Assembly (NCBI GenBank): GCA_046160825.1
Contig: JBJXHC010000058.1
Coordinates: 31,580 to 95,579, forward strand
DNA length: 64,000 nt
From: JBJXHC01 sp046160825
Lineage (GTDB): Bacteria; Bacteroidota; Ignavibacteria; UBA10030; UBA6906
Reading direction: 5' to 3'
Below the pieces are notes generated by a model, which was not told where the DNA came from, searched no databases, and was given only the letters and a program-made list of their open reading frames with translations. This document shows, piece after piece, positions 31,750 to 40,483 of the stretch; position 1 is the stretch's first letter; every line of letters begins with the position of its first letter. Made by a program: the position numbers and the translations under genes.

Positions 31750-33639
31750 ATGACTTCTGAACAACAGAAAATCATCATAACCCTTACGGGTGAAGAGGTT
31801 TCGCTACAAGGCAAGCTGGAGAGTCTTCCGGTAGGTCCCGGTGTCTATCAACACAAGGATGCAACCGGCAAGGTGCTCTATGTCGGCAAGGCGAAGAACC
31901 TCCGCAGCCGGGTGCGGCAGTATTTTCAGAAAGCCCGCTCTGTTGAACCGCGGATTGAAACGATGCTTTCCAAAGCAACCGATCTGGAAATCATTGTCAC
32001 CGACTCCGAAGTGGAAGCGTTGATCCTCGAAGCCAATCTCATCAAGAAACTCAAGCCGCGCTACAACGTCAATCTCAAAGACGACAAGAGCTATCCCTAT
32101 ATTGTTATTACAAAGGAGCCGTACCCACGGGTGTTTGTCACGCGTCGGATTATCCGTGACGGCTCGCGGTATTTTGGTCCATATACCGACGTGAAGAACG
32201 TGCGTGCAGCGTTGAAGTCGATCCGTGACATCTTCATGATCCGGAGCTGCAATTATTTTATAGACGATGAGGTGATCCAGAAAAGAAAGATCAAAGTCTG
32301 CCTCGATTATCATATCAAGAAGTGCGAGGGATCTTGCGAGGGACTTGTTTCGCAAGAGCGATACAATGCGATGATCGGACAGGTTGCCCGGTTGCTGGAA
32401 GGGAAGACCGAAACTCTGATTCGCAGCTTGCGTGAAGAGATGGAGCGGTTTGCCGAATCCATGAAGTTCGAGGAGGCGGCAGTGTTGCGGGACAGGATCC
32501 GGGGACTGGAAGCCTACAGCGAGAAACAGAAGGCCGTCGATCTGGATAGCACCGACCGTGACATTGTTGCCTTTGCCGCGGAGGCCGATGATGCTTGCGG
32601 CGTTGTCTTCAAAGTCCGTGATGGCAAAATGATTGGCCGTCATCATTACTACATGAACAACGTAGAGTTGAAACCCGAAGCTGAAATTGTCGCCGCGCTG
32701 TTGCAGCAATATTATCTTGAGGCGGACTATATTCCGCAGGAGATTCTGACCTCGCACCTTCCAGATGAATCGGAAACCGTTCAGCGCTGGCTCTCGGGCC
32801 GCAAGGGAACTGACGTGAAGCTCTGGTGTCCGACCGAGGGCGAGGAAGCCAAGCTCGTTCGACTCTCGCACAGCAATGCGAAGTTTCTGCTGGAGGAACT
32901 CAAGATCCAACGGATGAAGCGGGCGGATTTTGTGCCGCATGCTGTGCAGGCATTGCAGCGTGATCTGCGACTTGCGAAGCTTCCCCGCAAGATCGAGTGT
33001 TTTGATATCTCCAACATCCAGGGGACAGACTCTGTCGCTTCGATGGTGGTCTTTGTGGATGGGAAGCCGAAGAAGAGCGAATACCGGAAATTCAAGATCA
33101 AAACCGTTGAAGGGCCGGACGATTTCGCAAGCATGCAGGAGGTGATCGGCCGGCGATACAAGCGATTGCTCGAAGAAGCGGGCGAGCTTCCCGATTTGAT
33201 TATGGTCGATGGCGGAAAGGGACAACTCTCAAGTGCCGTGGAAGTATTGACTAAGCTCGGGATTGATCAACCGATTATCGGGCTTGCCAAGAGACTTGAA
33301 GAGGTATTCCTTCCCGATAAAAGTGAGCCCGAGATGATTCCCAAAACCTCGTCGGGACTCCGTTTGCTGCAACAGATACGCGACGAAGCCCACAGGTTTG
33401 CCATTACATTTCATCGGACACTCCGTTCCAAACGAACATTGCAGACCGAGCTGGACTTGATCGAGGGAATAGGAAAGAAAAGAGCAAAGGAATTATTGGA
33501 GGCGTTTGGTTCAGTGCAGGGTGTGAAGTTTGCGACACAGGAACAGCTTGCAGAGATCGTTGGCGAAAAGGTGGCCGCAAAGATCGGAGAATATTTCGCT
33601 GCACCGTTGGAGCAGGACGCACAAGTCGGCCAAGGATAG
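31750..33639 (+). CDS. uvrC: Excinuclease ABC subunit C
   Basis: The nuclease of nucleotide excision repair, which nicks both sides of a lesion with UvrB. The product is 629 residues from ATG 31750 (MTSEQQKII); the longer frame from 31645 is unlikely because it would extend into the repeat region. Domain order: GIY-YIG (LPVGPGVYQHKDATGKVLYV, then GKAKNLRSRVRQYF), Cys-rich segment (KVCLDYHIKKCEGSCEG), UVR helix pair (SMKFEEAAVLRDRI), RNase H-like nuclease (IECFDISNIQGTDSVASMVV) and helix-hairpin-helix end (LDLIEGIGKKRAKELLEAFG). Complete. Confidence 0.97.
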   Translation: MTSEQQKIIITLTGEEVSLQGKLESLPVGPGVYQHKDATGKVLYVGKAKNLRSRVRQYFQKARSVEPRIETMLSKATDLEIIVTDSEVEALILEANLIKKLKPRYNVNLKDDKSYPYIVITKEPYPRVFVTRRIIRDGSRYFGPYTDVKNVRAALKSIRDIFMIRSCNYFIDDEVIQKRKIKVCLDYHIKKCEGSCEGLVSQERYNAMIGQVARLLEGKTETLIRSLREEMERFAESMKFEEAAVLRDRIRGLEAYSEKQKAVDLDSTDRDIVAFAAEADDACGVVFKVRDGKMIGRHHYYMNNVELKPEAEIVAALLQQYYLEADYIPQEILTSHLPDESETVQRWLSGRKGTDVKLWCPTEGEEAKLVRLSHSNAKFLLEELKIQRMKRADFVPHAVQALQRDLRLAKLPRKIECFDISNIQGTDSVASMVVFVDGKPKKSEYRKFKIKTVEGPDDFASMQEVIGRRYKRLLEEAGELPDLIMVDGGKGQLSSAVEVLTKLGIDQPIIGLAKRLEEVFLPDKSEPEMIPKTSSGLRLLQQIRDEAHRFAITFHRTLRSKRTLQTELDLIEGIGKKRAKELLEAFGSVQGVKFATQEQLAEIVGEKVAAKIGEYFAAPLEQDAQVGQG

Positions 33640-33646
33640 CAGGGGA

Positions 33647-33675
33647 TTGCATCGACATTCAAACTTTTGTATCTT
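33647..33675 (+). promoter_or_regulatory. Promoter of tRNA-Val
   Basis: TTGCAT (33647-33652), 17 bases, TATCTT (33670-33675), with the tRNA starting 17 bases beyond. The box ACTTTTGTATCTT is repeated identically before tRNA-Ser (45674-45686), also with a TTGC-type -35 and N17 spacer. Confidence 0.7.
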
Positions 33676-33691
33676 GAGATCAGTTTCTTTT

Positions 33692-33766
33692 GGACGCTTA
33701 GCTCAGTTGGTTCAGAGCGTACGCCTCACACGCGTAAGGTCGCTGGTTCGACCCCAGCAGCGTCCA
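33692..33766 (+). tRNA. tRNA-Val (anticodon CAC)
   Basis: Full cloverleaf: acceptor GGACGCT/AGCGTCC, D-arm GCTC...GAGC, anticodon arm TACGC-CTCACAC-GCGTA with anticodon CAC, variable AGGTC, T-arm GCTGG-TTCGACC-CCAGC and discriminator A. CCA is not encoded. Confidence 0.95.
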
Positions 33767-33769
33767 CAG

Positions 33770-33876
33770 TAAGGTCGCTGGTTCTCCGCCTACACTTCGT
33801 TTCGGCGGACAGGGACTCCGCCTTCGTTCCACTTCGGCGGACAGGCCCAGCAGCGTCCACAGTAAGGTCGCTGGTT
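33770..33876 (+). repeat. Scrambled copies of the tRNA-Val 3' half with palindromic inserts
   Basis: TAAGGTCGCTGGTTC, the tRNA part from the anticodon stem to the T-loop, recurs at 33770-33784 and 33862-33876. CCCAGCAGCGTCCACAG, the rest of the tRNA end, recurs at about 33845-33861. Between the two parts of the first copy lie about 60 bases made of TCCGCCT...GGCGGACAGG palindromes. The copy is thus cut exactly in the T-loop. The second copy stops at the same point, followed by TCCGCCTTCG. Confidence 0.8.
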
Positions 33877-33907
33877 CTCCGCCTTCGTTGCTTCGAACTG
33901 CTATCAA

Positions 33908-33936
33908 ACAAACGCCCGTCAACAACGGGCATTTGT
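33908..33936 (+). terminator. Terminator after tRNA-Val
   Basis: Stem ACAAA-C-GCCCGT / ACGGGC-A-TTTGT with loop CAACA, followed by GTTTCT. A strong intrinsic terminator for the tRNA transcript, separating it from the polysaccharide cluster. Confidence 0.8.
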
Positions 33937-33992
33937 GTTTCTAGGAGATGAGCGCGTTCTTACAATAAGACCAGCACACTGATCCCACAGCG

Positions 33993-34021
33993 TTGATTGT
34001 TGGCTGGAATTGCTGTACCTT
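33993..34021 (+). promoter_or_regulatory. Possible promoter of the polysaccharide cluster
   Basis: TTGATT (33993-33998), 17 bases, TACCTT (34016-34021), 32 bases before the GTG start of the first glycosyltransferase. It resembles the tRNA promoters of the window but less closely; weak evidence. Confidence 0.35.
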
Positions 34022-34053
34022 CATGCGGCAACTGAACCCGTACACCTCAACCG

Positions 34054-35055
34054 GTGACTCTGAAACCCAACAACAGCACACGGATTCTCTTCACATCCTC
34101 CCTTGCTACATCGTTTATCAAGGAAGACCTCTCCCTACTTCACAAGCATTTCATCGTTGACCATGTTATTGCACGCGGTCTATTGTCGCCGTTCACCATC
34201 TTGCGGTACATGTGGAAGGCTGATGTCACGTTCACCTGGTTTGCATCCGTGTACGGCTTTATGACAGTCTTTCTGGCCCGACTCCTTGGCAAACGCTCGA
34301 TCGTTGTGATTGGCGGAGTGGATGCATCGAAGGAACCTGTAATCAACTATGGTATTTGGTTGACACCGTGGAAAGCGGTTCTGGTGAAATGGACGATGAG
34401 AAACGCATGGAAACTGCTCGTGGTCGATCCCTTCTTTATCGGCGAGGTGAAGCGGTTGGCGGGATACGATGGACGCAACGTGGAATATCTGCCGACGGGT
34501 TACGATGCAGCGCGGTGGGTACCATCCGGCGAGAAAGAGAATTTTGTGCTCACGGTTGCAGCCTGCCACGATGAATGGAGAATGAAAAAGAAAGGTCTGG
34601 ATGTGCTCTTCGCAGCAGCAAAGAAGATGGAGGGAACGAAGTTCATTGTCCTCGGCATTCTGCCGCATGTCTTGGAACAGGTGAAAGCAACAGTGCCGGC
34701 GAATGTCGAACTGATTCCGTTTGTCCAACAGGATCAACTTCTCGCAATGTATCGAAAAGCAAAGGTTTATTGCCAGCCGTCGTTCACCGAGGGCCTTCCG
34801 AACAGTTTGTGCGAGGCAATGCTGTGTGAGTGCATTCCCGTCGGGACGAACGTCGGTGGAATTCCGACTGCCATTGCAGACATTGGATTCCTTGTGCCTT
34901 ACGGTGATGCAGACGCTCTTGCAACGGCTCTCACGAACGCGTTGAGTGCCGGAAGAGAAGTTGGCGCCCACGCACGGGAACACATTCGCACCAACTTCAC
35001 GATTGAACGACGGGAGACAGGCCTCGTCAGGACGATCAATGAGGCTGTGAAGTGA
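34054..35055 (+). CDS. Glycosyltransferase family 4
   Basis: The product is 333 residues from GTG 34054. It is a GT-B fold sugar transferase: the N-terminal acceptor half ends near LPTGYDAARWVPSG; the donor half has FVLTVAACHDEWRMKKKGLD and the GT4 signature PSFTEGLPNSLCEAMLCECI with the EX7E-like pair. It transfers a nucleotide-activated sugar to a growing surface glycan at the cytoplasmic face. It is the first gene of a nine-gene cluster, and its stop overlaps the GTG start of the flippase gene. Confidence 0.88.
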   Translation: MTLKPNNSTRILFTSSLATSFIKEDLSLLHKHFIVDHVIARGLLSPFTILRYMWKADVTFTWFASVYGFMTVFLARLLGKRSIVVIGGVDASKEPVINYGIWLTPWKAVLVKWTMRNAWKLLVVDPFFIGEVKRLAGYDGRNVEYLPTGYDAARWVPSGEKENFVLTVAACHDEWRMKKKGLDVLFAAAKKMEGTKFIVLGILPHVLEQVKATVPANVELIPFVQQDQLLAMYRKAKVYCQPSFTEGLPNSLCEAMLCECIPVGTNVGGIPTAIADIGFLVPYGDADALATALTNALSAGREVGAHAREHIRTNFTIERRETGLVRTINEAVK

Positions 35056-36455
35056 AGCGTCCGCTGCAGAACATCCTGGCGATGATGCTTGGTGATGCCG
35101 GCAGTCGGCTGATCGGATTTCTCGTCACCGTCTATCTTGCCAGAATACTGGAACCATCCGGGTTCGGTGTCATCAATATCGGATTATCTGTGCTTGGTTT
35201 CCTGGCTCTAGCAGGAAGTCCCGGCATTCAGGTGCTCGAAGCGCGCAATGTCGCAGCAGCGCGTGAAGTTGACCGGGAACGCATTGCCACTGTGCTTGCA
35301 ATGCGACTTGCTCTTGCGGTGATTCTTCTTATAGCAGTCTGGATCGGAGTGAGGTTTCTTGTTACAGATCAGAACACAAGGACCATTGTTGTTCTGTATG
35401 CCGTCTCCCTCATTCCTCTTGCCTTGATGCTCGACTGGTATTTTTTGGGGAAGGAGGACCTGCTTGGCGTTGGTGTGGCGAAGATTGCAACCTATGCTGT
35501 GTACGGCACGGGTGTGTGGGTTCTCATTCATTCATCCGAAGATGTGTACCTGACCCCAGTGGCGTTTGCTGTTGGAAATATTACCGGAATGGCTTTTCTC
35601 TTTCTTCGCTATCGCCGACAACACGGTTTTGTCAGACTTCAATGGGATCCTAAAGCATGGGGGAATATCCTCTCGGAGAATATCCCCGTCGGTGCGGCGA
35701 CATTCCTCGGCCAGAGCGTCGTCAATCTTCCTCCGATACTCATCGCCGTATTTCTGAGTGCATCCGAAGTGGGAATCTTCAGCGCTGCCATGAAGATCAT
35801 CTTTCTCCTGTTGATTTTGGATAGAGTATTCAATGCGCTCTTCCTTCCGGTGATCTCAAGATATTATTCACACCAACCCGATCAGTGGCCCCGTCTATTC
35901 GCCATCGCGCTGAAGACGGTGGTGCTTCTCGTTCTTCCCATCGGTGTACTGGGAGTGGTGATGTCCGGATCGGTGATCAACCTTGTGTTTGGTCCGGGGT
36001 ATGGGAATGCAACCGGTGTGCTTGCGATTCTCCTCGGGTACTTCGTCTGCACGCTGGTCAGTTCCATTTTCGTGAATACACTCATCGTGGCAGGACGTGA
36101 CAAAAAGTATACACAGATTATGTTCATCTCTACACTAATTCTTGGAATACTCGTGGTGACCGGCACTGTGGTATTCGGACTCACGGGTGCGGCGGTGGGT
36201 GTTGTTGTTGCAGAGGCAGCAACGATGTGTCTGCTCGGCCTCGAGGCGCAACGCATTGCCGGAGTCAGCATCCTGCCAGTCATAGTCCGCTTGTTGATTG
36301 CCGGAGCCGCCATGGCGTGTGTGGCGTTTCTGCTTGCAGGTGAACATCTTGCTGTGATGCTTGTGGGCACACTGTCGACCTTTGTGATTACAGTGGCTGC
36401 GACAAAAGGGGTGGACAAAGAAGAGATAAGGTTTCTGCAAGAGAGGTTCGTATGA
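35052..36455 (+). CDS. Polysaccharide/oligosaccharide flippase (MATE-like fold)
   Basis: A 467-residue inner-membrane protein with about 12-14 membrane segments; start GTG 35052 overlaps the previous gene by 4 bases. The start (ILAMMLGDAGSRLIGFLVTV, then YLARILEPSGFGVINIGLSV) is typical of Wzx-type polysaccharide exporters, which flip lipid-linked repeat units to the periplasmic face. A second flippase domain exists downstream (42316-44523), so the cluster may make two glycans or have a duplicated step. Confidence 0.88.
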   Translation: MKRPLQNILAMMLGDAGSRLIGFLVTVYLARILEPSGFGVINIGLSVLGFLALAGSPGIQVLEARNVAAAREVDRERIATVLAMRLALAVILLIAVWIGVRFLVTDQNTRTIVVLYAVSLIPLALMLDWYFLGKEDLLGVGVAKIATYAVYGTGVWVLIHSSEDVYLTPVAFAVGNITGMAFLFLRYRRQHGFVRLQWDPKAWGNILSENIPVGAATFLGQSVVNLPPILIAVFLSASEVGIFSAAMKIIFLLLILDRVFNALFLPVISRYYSHQPDQWPRLFAIALKTVVLLVLPIGVLGVVMSGSVINLVFGPGYGNATGVLAILLGYFVCTLVSSIFVNTLIVAGRDKKYTQIMFISTLILGILVVTGTVVFGLTGAAVGVVVAEAATMCLLGLEAQRIAGVSILPVIVRLLIAGAAMACVAFLLAGEHLAVMLVGTLSTFVITVAATKGVDKEEIRFLQERFV

Positions 36456-38002
36456 GGCTCGGGGTCGGGATTCTTGCGGAGACACCACAATGGCGGGAGA
36501 TGCTGCGACAGGAAGGGGTTCCGCACAAGCGTGCTGACCTTGCCGCCAACAACCTGGTTGGAGACATCGCCGTCTTGATTGTCAATCGCAACCTCTATGA
36601 CAAGGAACGTATTCTGGTCGAGGAATATCTTTCTCGTGGCGGCGCGGTGCTCGGATTTTCGCATCATCTCCAAGGAGTTGCCGGTACGCAGCACCGAGCT
36701 GAGAAGGTCGAATATATTGCTGGAGACCATGACACACTTTTCCCCGAAGTCCATCTACTGGATGTCAGTCGAGAGTGCCTTGTTCCTCGCGAGGCGAACT
36801 GCCTGAAGACACAGGCCGGGACATTCTCAGTATTTGCAGGATCACTGTACGGCGGCCATGCCGTAGTTCTTCCATTTGATATTGAAGAACTGGTTGGTGA
36901 CCATCGTTCAGTGAACAAGAATTTTTATTCCACGATTGACCGTTTGCCTTCCGAGCAAGTATCGGTGGTGGGAAAGGGGGAGGCTCGCCATCTTGTCGGG
37001 AGGGCAATTGAGTACTTGCACCATGCACGGGGATTGCCATATCTTCATCTCTGGTATTTTCCCTCCGGACAGAAAAACTTGTTTGCGTTCCGGATTGACA
37101 GTGACGGGGCTCCGCAACATGATGTCGATGCGCTGTATGCTGTTGCCCGCGATCATAACGTGCCGATGACCTGGTTTCTTGATGTGAAGAGTCATGAACA
37201 GTGGTTGCGGCATTTCCGGGTCATGGTGGGGCAGGAGTTTGGGGTGCATTGTTACGAACATCAAACGTATCCGACCCGTGAGGCAAACTTGCGCAACATT
37301 CAGCAGGCAAAGCGGCTGATGGAGGCGGAGGGACTTTCCACCGCGGGTTTCGCTGCGCCGTTCGGCATGTGGAATACGGAACTCGCGAAGGCAGTCGAAG
37401 AGATCGGGTTCGAGTACACCTCGGAGTTCTCCTTTGCGTATGATACATTTCCGATGCATCCGATAATTGACGACCGGCAGTATACATTGCAGATACCTGT
37501 GCATCCCATCTGCATTGGCAGTATGCGGAAGGTGGGATATTCAGAGAAAAGGATGATCGAATATTATCACATGGTGATTGCACAAAAGCTCGCAAGGCGT
37601 GAACCGCTCTTCTTTTATCATCATCCATTACACCGTTGCTGGAATGTTGTGAGTGCGTTATTTCAGGAAGCAAGAAGCCACGGCATCGAATCTACAACAC
37701 TGGGCGAGTATGCACGCTGGTGGAAGAAGAGGGAGATTGTGGAGTTAACGGCTACTATTGACGGCGGAATCATTCACACGCAATGTGTCGCCGCCAATGA
37801 AACATGCTGGGCGAGAGTGACAACCTCCGGCAACCGTGAATCATTCACCCCGTTGTCTGACACGATCAATCTCCTTCATCTCGCTTGGCATCAACTCCCA
37901 TCACCGCCACCCGCTCCTGCGGATATCAGGCGCATACGCGAGTTCGATCCGCGTGCGATGGTGGGAAAATTGTACACTGCGCTTTCCCGGAGGTTCAAAT
38001 GA
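36452..38002 (+). CDS. Two-domain polysaccharide deacetylase
   Basis: A 516-residue protein. Residues about 205-400 form a NodB-type deacetylase: LFAFRIDSDGAPQHDVDAL with the catalytic/metal aspartate pair, and EFGVHCYEHQTYPTREANL with the HxxxH metal site; later FAAPFGMWNTELAKAVEEIG and LFFYHHPLHR. The N-terminal 200 residues (RLGVGILAETPQWREMLRQE, VLIVNRNLYDKERILVEEYL) look like a biotin-protein-ligase-N/glutamine-amidotransferase-like fold with no enzymatic motif that I can confirm. The enzyme class removes N-acetyl groups from glycans. It has no signal peptide, so it may act in the cytoplasm on a lipid-linked glycan. Overlaps both neighbours by 4 bases. Confidence 0.82.
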   Translation: MRLGVGILAETPQWREMLRQEGVPHKRADLAANNLVGDIAVLIVNRNLYDKERILVEEYLSRGGAVLGFSHHLQGVAGTQHRAEKVEYIAGDHDTLFPEVHLLDVSRECLVPREANCLKTQAGTFSVFAGSLYGGHAVVLPFDIEELVGDHRSVNKNFYSTIDRLPSEQVSVVGKGEARHLVGRAIEYLHHARGLPYLHLWYFPSGQKNLFAFRIDSDGAPQHDVDALYAVARDHNVPMTWFLDVKSHEQWLRHFRVMVGQEFGVHCYEHQTYPTREANLRNIQQAKRLMEAEGLSTAGFAAPFGMWNTELAKAVEEIGFEYTSEFSFAYDTFPMHPIIDDRQYTLQIPVHPICIGSMRKVGYSEKRMIEYYHMVIAQKLARREPLFFYHHPLHRCWNVVSALFQEARSHGIESTTLGEYARWWKKREIVELTATIDGGIIHTQCVAANETCWARVTTSGNRESFTPLSDTINLLHLAWHQLPSPPPAPADIRRIREFDPRAMVGKLYTALSRRFK

Positions 38003-39030
38003 ACATCGTGATGGCTGGTTACCAGGCAATTTCCATTTTGCACGGTGGACCCAACACGCAACTGAGAAAGACTGCACAATATTTGCCCGAGTCCGGTATA
38101 CAAGTGAAGCTCTTCGATCCCTGGTCGGGCGTAACAAGAGAAAACTGTGACGTGTTTCATCTCTTCGCTGCGAACATCGGCACGTTCCATCTTGCGCGTG
38201 AGATCCATGCCTTGGGAATCCCTCTGATCGTTTCTCCGATTATCTACAGCCTTCACTCCAATACATTTATTCGTTCGGTGCTGAAGTCGACCCGCCTCGC
38301 GCAACAGCTGGGGAAGGGGATATGGTCCGACTATTCAATTGCCGCTGATATTTGTGGCTGGTCATCTCGCTGTCTTCCCAATACACAAGCGGAGAGTGAT
38401 CTCCTCATCAAGGGTCTTGGAATAGACAGAGAGAATATCCGTGTTGTTCCCAATGGTGTGGATGAGAGATTTGCCGGTGCCGACCCGACTCTCTTTAAGA
38501 AAAAATATGGACTGGAGAACTTCATCCTCAACGTCGGTCATATTGGGCATGAGCGAAAGAATGTTCTGAACCTCATCAAGGCATTGGGGCAGATTGATCA
38601 CCCTGCAGTCATCATCGGTCGCATTATCCGGAGTCCGTACGGCGATGCCTGCGTGCGTGAAGCTGCCAGACACAAACATATTCTCTTGATTGACGGACTC
38701 GATAACCAGTCGGAGATGCTTGCCTCTGCGTACGCTGCATGTGATGTCTTCGCGTTGCCATCGCTCTTTGAAACACCCGGCATTGCCGCACTCGAAGCGG
38801 GACTTGCGGGGGCGAAGGTTGTTATCACTCCGTATGGTGGAACGAAAGAGTACTTCGACAAGATGGCCGATTATGTGGAACCGCATTCTGTGGAGTTAAT
38901 GAGAGAGGGAATCGTACGTTCTCTTATGAAGAAGAAAGACGATTTGTTGAAGAACCGTATCAAAAAAGAATACTTGTGGCCATCCATAGCGCAGAAGACG
39001 GCTGCTGTCTACCGGGATATGATGGGTTGA
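37999..39030 (+). CDS. Glycosyltransferase family 4
   Basis: The product is 343 residues from ATG 37999, which overlaps the previous stop (ATGA); the longer frame from 37885 lies inside the deacetylase gene. GT-B fold: VVPNGVDERFAG between the halves, NVGHIGHERKNVLNLIKAL, and the donor-site block FALPSLFETPGIAALEAGLA with the EX7E-like pair. Sugar specificity is unknown. Confidence 0.86.
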   Translation: MNIVMAGYQAISILHGGPNTQLRKTAQYLPESGIQVKLFDPWSGVTRENCDVFHLFAANIGTFHLAREIHALGIPLIVSPIIYSLHSNTFIRSVLKSTRLAQQLGKGIWSDYSIAADICGWSSRCLPNTQAESDLLIKGLGIDRENIRVVPNGVDERFAGADPTLFKKKYGLENFILNVGHIGHERKNVLNLIKALGQIDHPAVIIGRIIRSPYGDACVREAARHKHILLIDGLDNQSEMLASAYAACDVFALPSLFETPGIAALEAGLAGAKVVITPYGGTKEYFDKMADYVEPHSVELMREGIVRSLMKKKDDLLKNRIKKEYLWPSIAQKTAAVYRDMMG

Positions 39031-39034
39031 GCCA

Positions 39035-40444
39035 TTGAAGTCCATACCCTACCGCCTCCGGAACATACCCGCCTTCTTCCTCGTTTCCTTGATTGTTTTT
39101 GTGTCGCGCCTTCCCTTTATCAATTCGTCCCTCGGCACCGATGGTGATGTGTACCGGGTAGCACTGACAGCATTGAGTATCGCCAGTAAAGGAGAGTATT
39201 TGTTCTCTCGTTTCCCAGGGTTTCCTGTCCAGGAATATGTGTTTTCCTTCCTGATGGGAGTGCCAACAATGGTTTTCAATATGATATCGGCACTGCTCAG
39301 TGGATTGAGCGCGGGAATGTTCACTCTGATACTCCGCAGGCTGAAGATCGAGAACAGCATACTCCTGGGGCTTGCCCTTGCATGCACACCAGTGGTATTT
39401 GTGAACAGCACAGCATCGCTGGACTACGTATGGGCTCTTGCATTCATCATAGCAAGTGTTTGGGTATTGTTTCAAAAACCATGGCTTGCAGGAGGGTTGC
39501 TGGGTATTGCTGTTGGCTGTCGTTTCACATCGTTGCTCATGTTCGCACCCTTGTGTGTCTTACTATGGAAGCTGGTCTCCATTTCCCGGATCAAATCAAT
39601 CTTGCAGTTTCTTGGTGGAGCCTTTCTCACGACATGCATGGTCTACACGCCGGTGATTCTCGCGTATCAGCCGGGATCAACACCACAGATTCCTATGCAA
39701 ACGAATGTATGGACATCTCTGTATAAGGCCAGCGTGGGAGTGTGGGGAATTCCGGGGCTGGTTGTGTTGGCCGGGTTGGCAGTGACGGTGCTTGTTTCAA
39801 GCAAGCGGAAACATGCGGGTTCTCCGGTTCAGGAGCAACATCGTGGCTTGCTGACGGTCTCTTTGTTTGCCATCAGTCTCTACGCTCTCGTATTCCTGCC
39901 ATACCCTTACGAGGCAGGATATCTTATCCCCATCGTTCCTTGGGTGCTTCTGATTGTCGGCATGCATATGAACCGGACGCAAATTATTTCTCTCACCGGA
40001 GCTCTCTTGCTATCGTCGTTCACGTTCGGTATTATTTCCGCAAATCAACCGGAACCATATGTGCCATCGCCACTCCACGTTGTCTTGCCGGTGGCGCCAA
40101 AGGCGCTGACAGTGGATGTGCTCAAAGGCCCGGTGTGTATGGAATATGAACGGAGAGAAACCCGGCGTCATTTCCTTGACAGGATGTATGCCTACGCCGA
40201 TACTGTCTCGCAACGAACGATTGTGGTCACCGGGTGGCTCACACCGCAGATTCGGTTTGAGATCGGCGGGGGAACCGAACGGTCGAACGTTGTTTTTGCG
40301 TATGCGCTCAGGGCAAACGCCATCGAATTTTATAAGACAAACGATTATGCTATTCGTTATCTGAGGGGAATGAATGAAATGAACAGGCAACGCTACGGGG
40401 TCGATTTGTTGGAAGCCGGTGCGGTTCCACTCTTGTTCGATTGA
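39035..40444 (+). CDS. GT-C-type membrane glycosyltransferase (PMT/GT39-like)
   Basis: The product is 469 residues from TTG 39035, four bases after the previous stop. Ten or so membrane segments. The first loop (LPFINSSLGTDGDVYRVALT followed by KGEYLFSRFPGFPVQEYVFS) has the acidic pair and FPGFP pattern of GT-C enzymes such as dolichyl-phosphate-mannose mannosyltransferase relatives, which use lipid-linked sugars at the periplasmic face. It could add side sugars to the exported glycan; a polymerase role cannot be excluded. Confidence 0.72.
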   Translation: MKSIPYRLRNIPAFFLVSLIVFVSRLPFINSSLGTDGDVYRVALTALSIASKGEYLFSRFPGFPVQEYVFSFLMGVPTMVFNMISALLSGLSAGMFTLILRRLKIENSILLGLALACTPVVFVNSTASLDYVWALAFIIASVWVLFQKPWLAGGLLGIAVGCRFTSLLMFAPLCVLLWKLVSISRIKSILQFLGGAFLTTCMVYTPVILAYQPGSTPQIPMQTNVWTSLYKASVGVWGIPGLVVLAGLAVTVLVSSKRKHAGSPVQEQHRGLLTVSLFAISLYALVFLPYPYEAGYLIPIVPWVLLIVGMHMNRTQIISLTGALLLSSFTFGIISANQPEPYVPSPLHVVLPVAPKALTVDVLKGPVCMEYERRETRRHFLDRMYAYADTVSQRTIVVTGWLTPQIRFEIGGGTERSNVVFAYALRANAIEFYKTNDYAIRYLRGMNEMNRQRYGVDLLEAGAVPLLFD

Positions 40445-40483
40445 AAATGGTACATCGGAACATGCTTATACGAAGAAGATGAA

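Noticed and set aside
33667..33951. ORF across tRNA-Val and its repeats
   Set aside because: It is an open frame produced by the tRNA sequence and repeats, without coding character.
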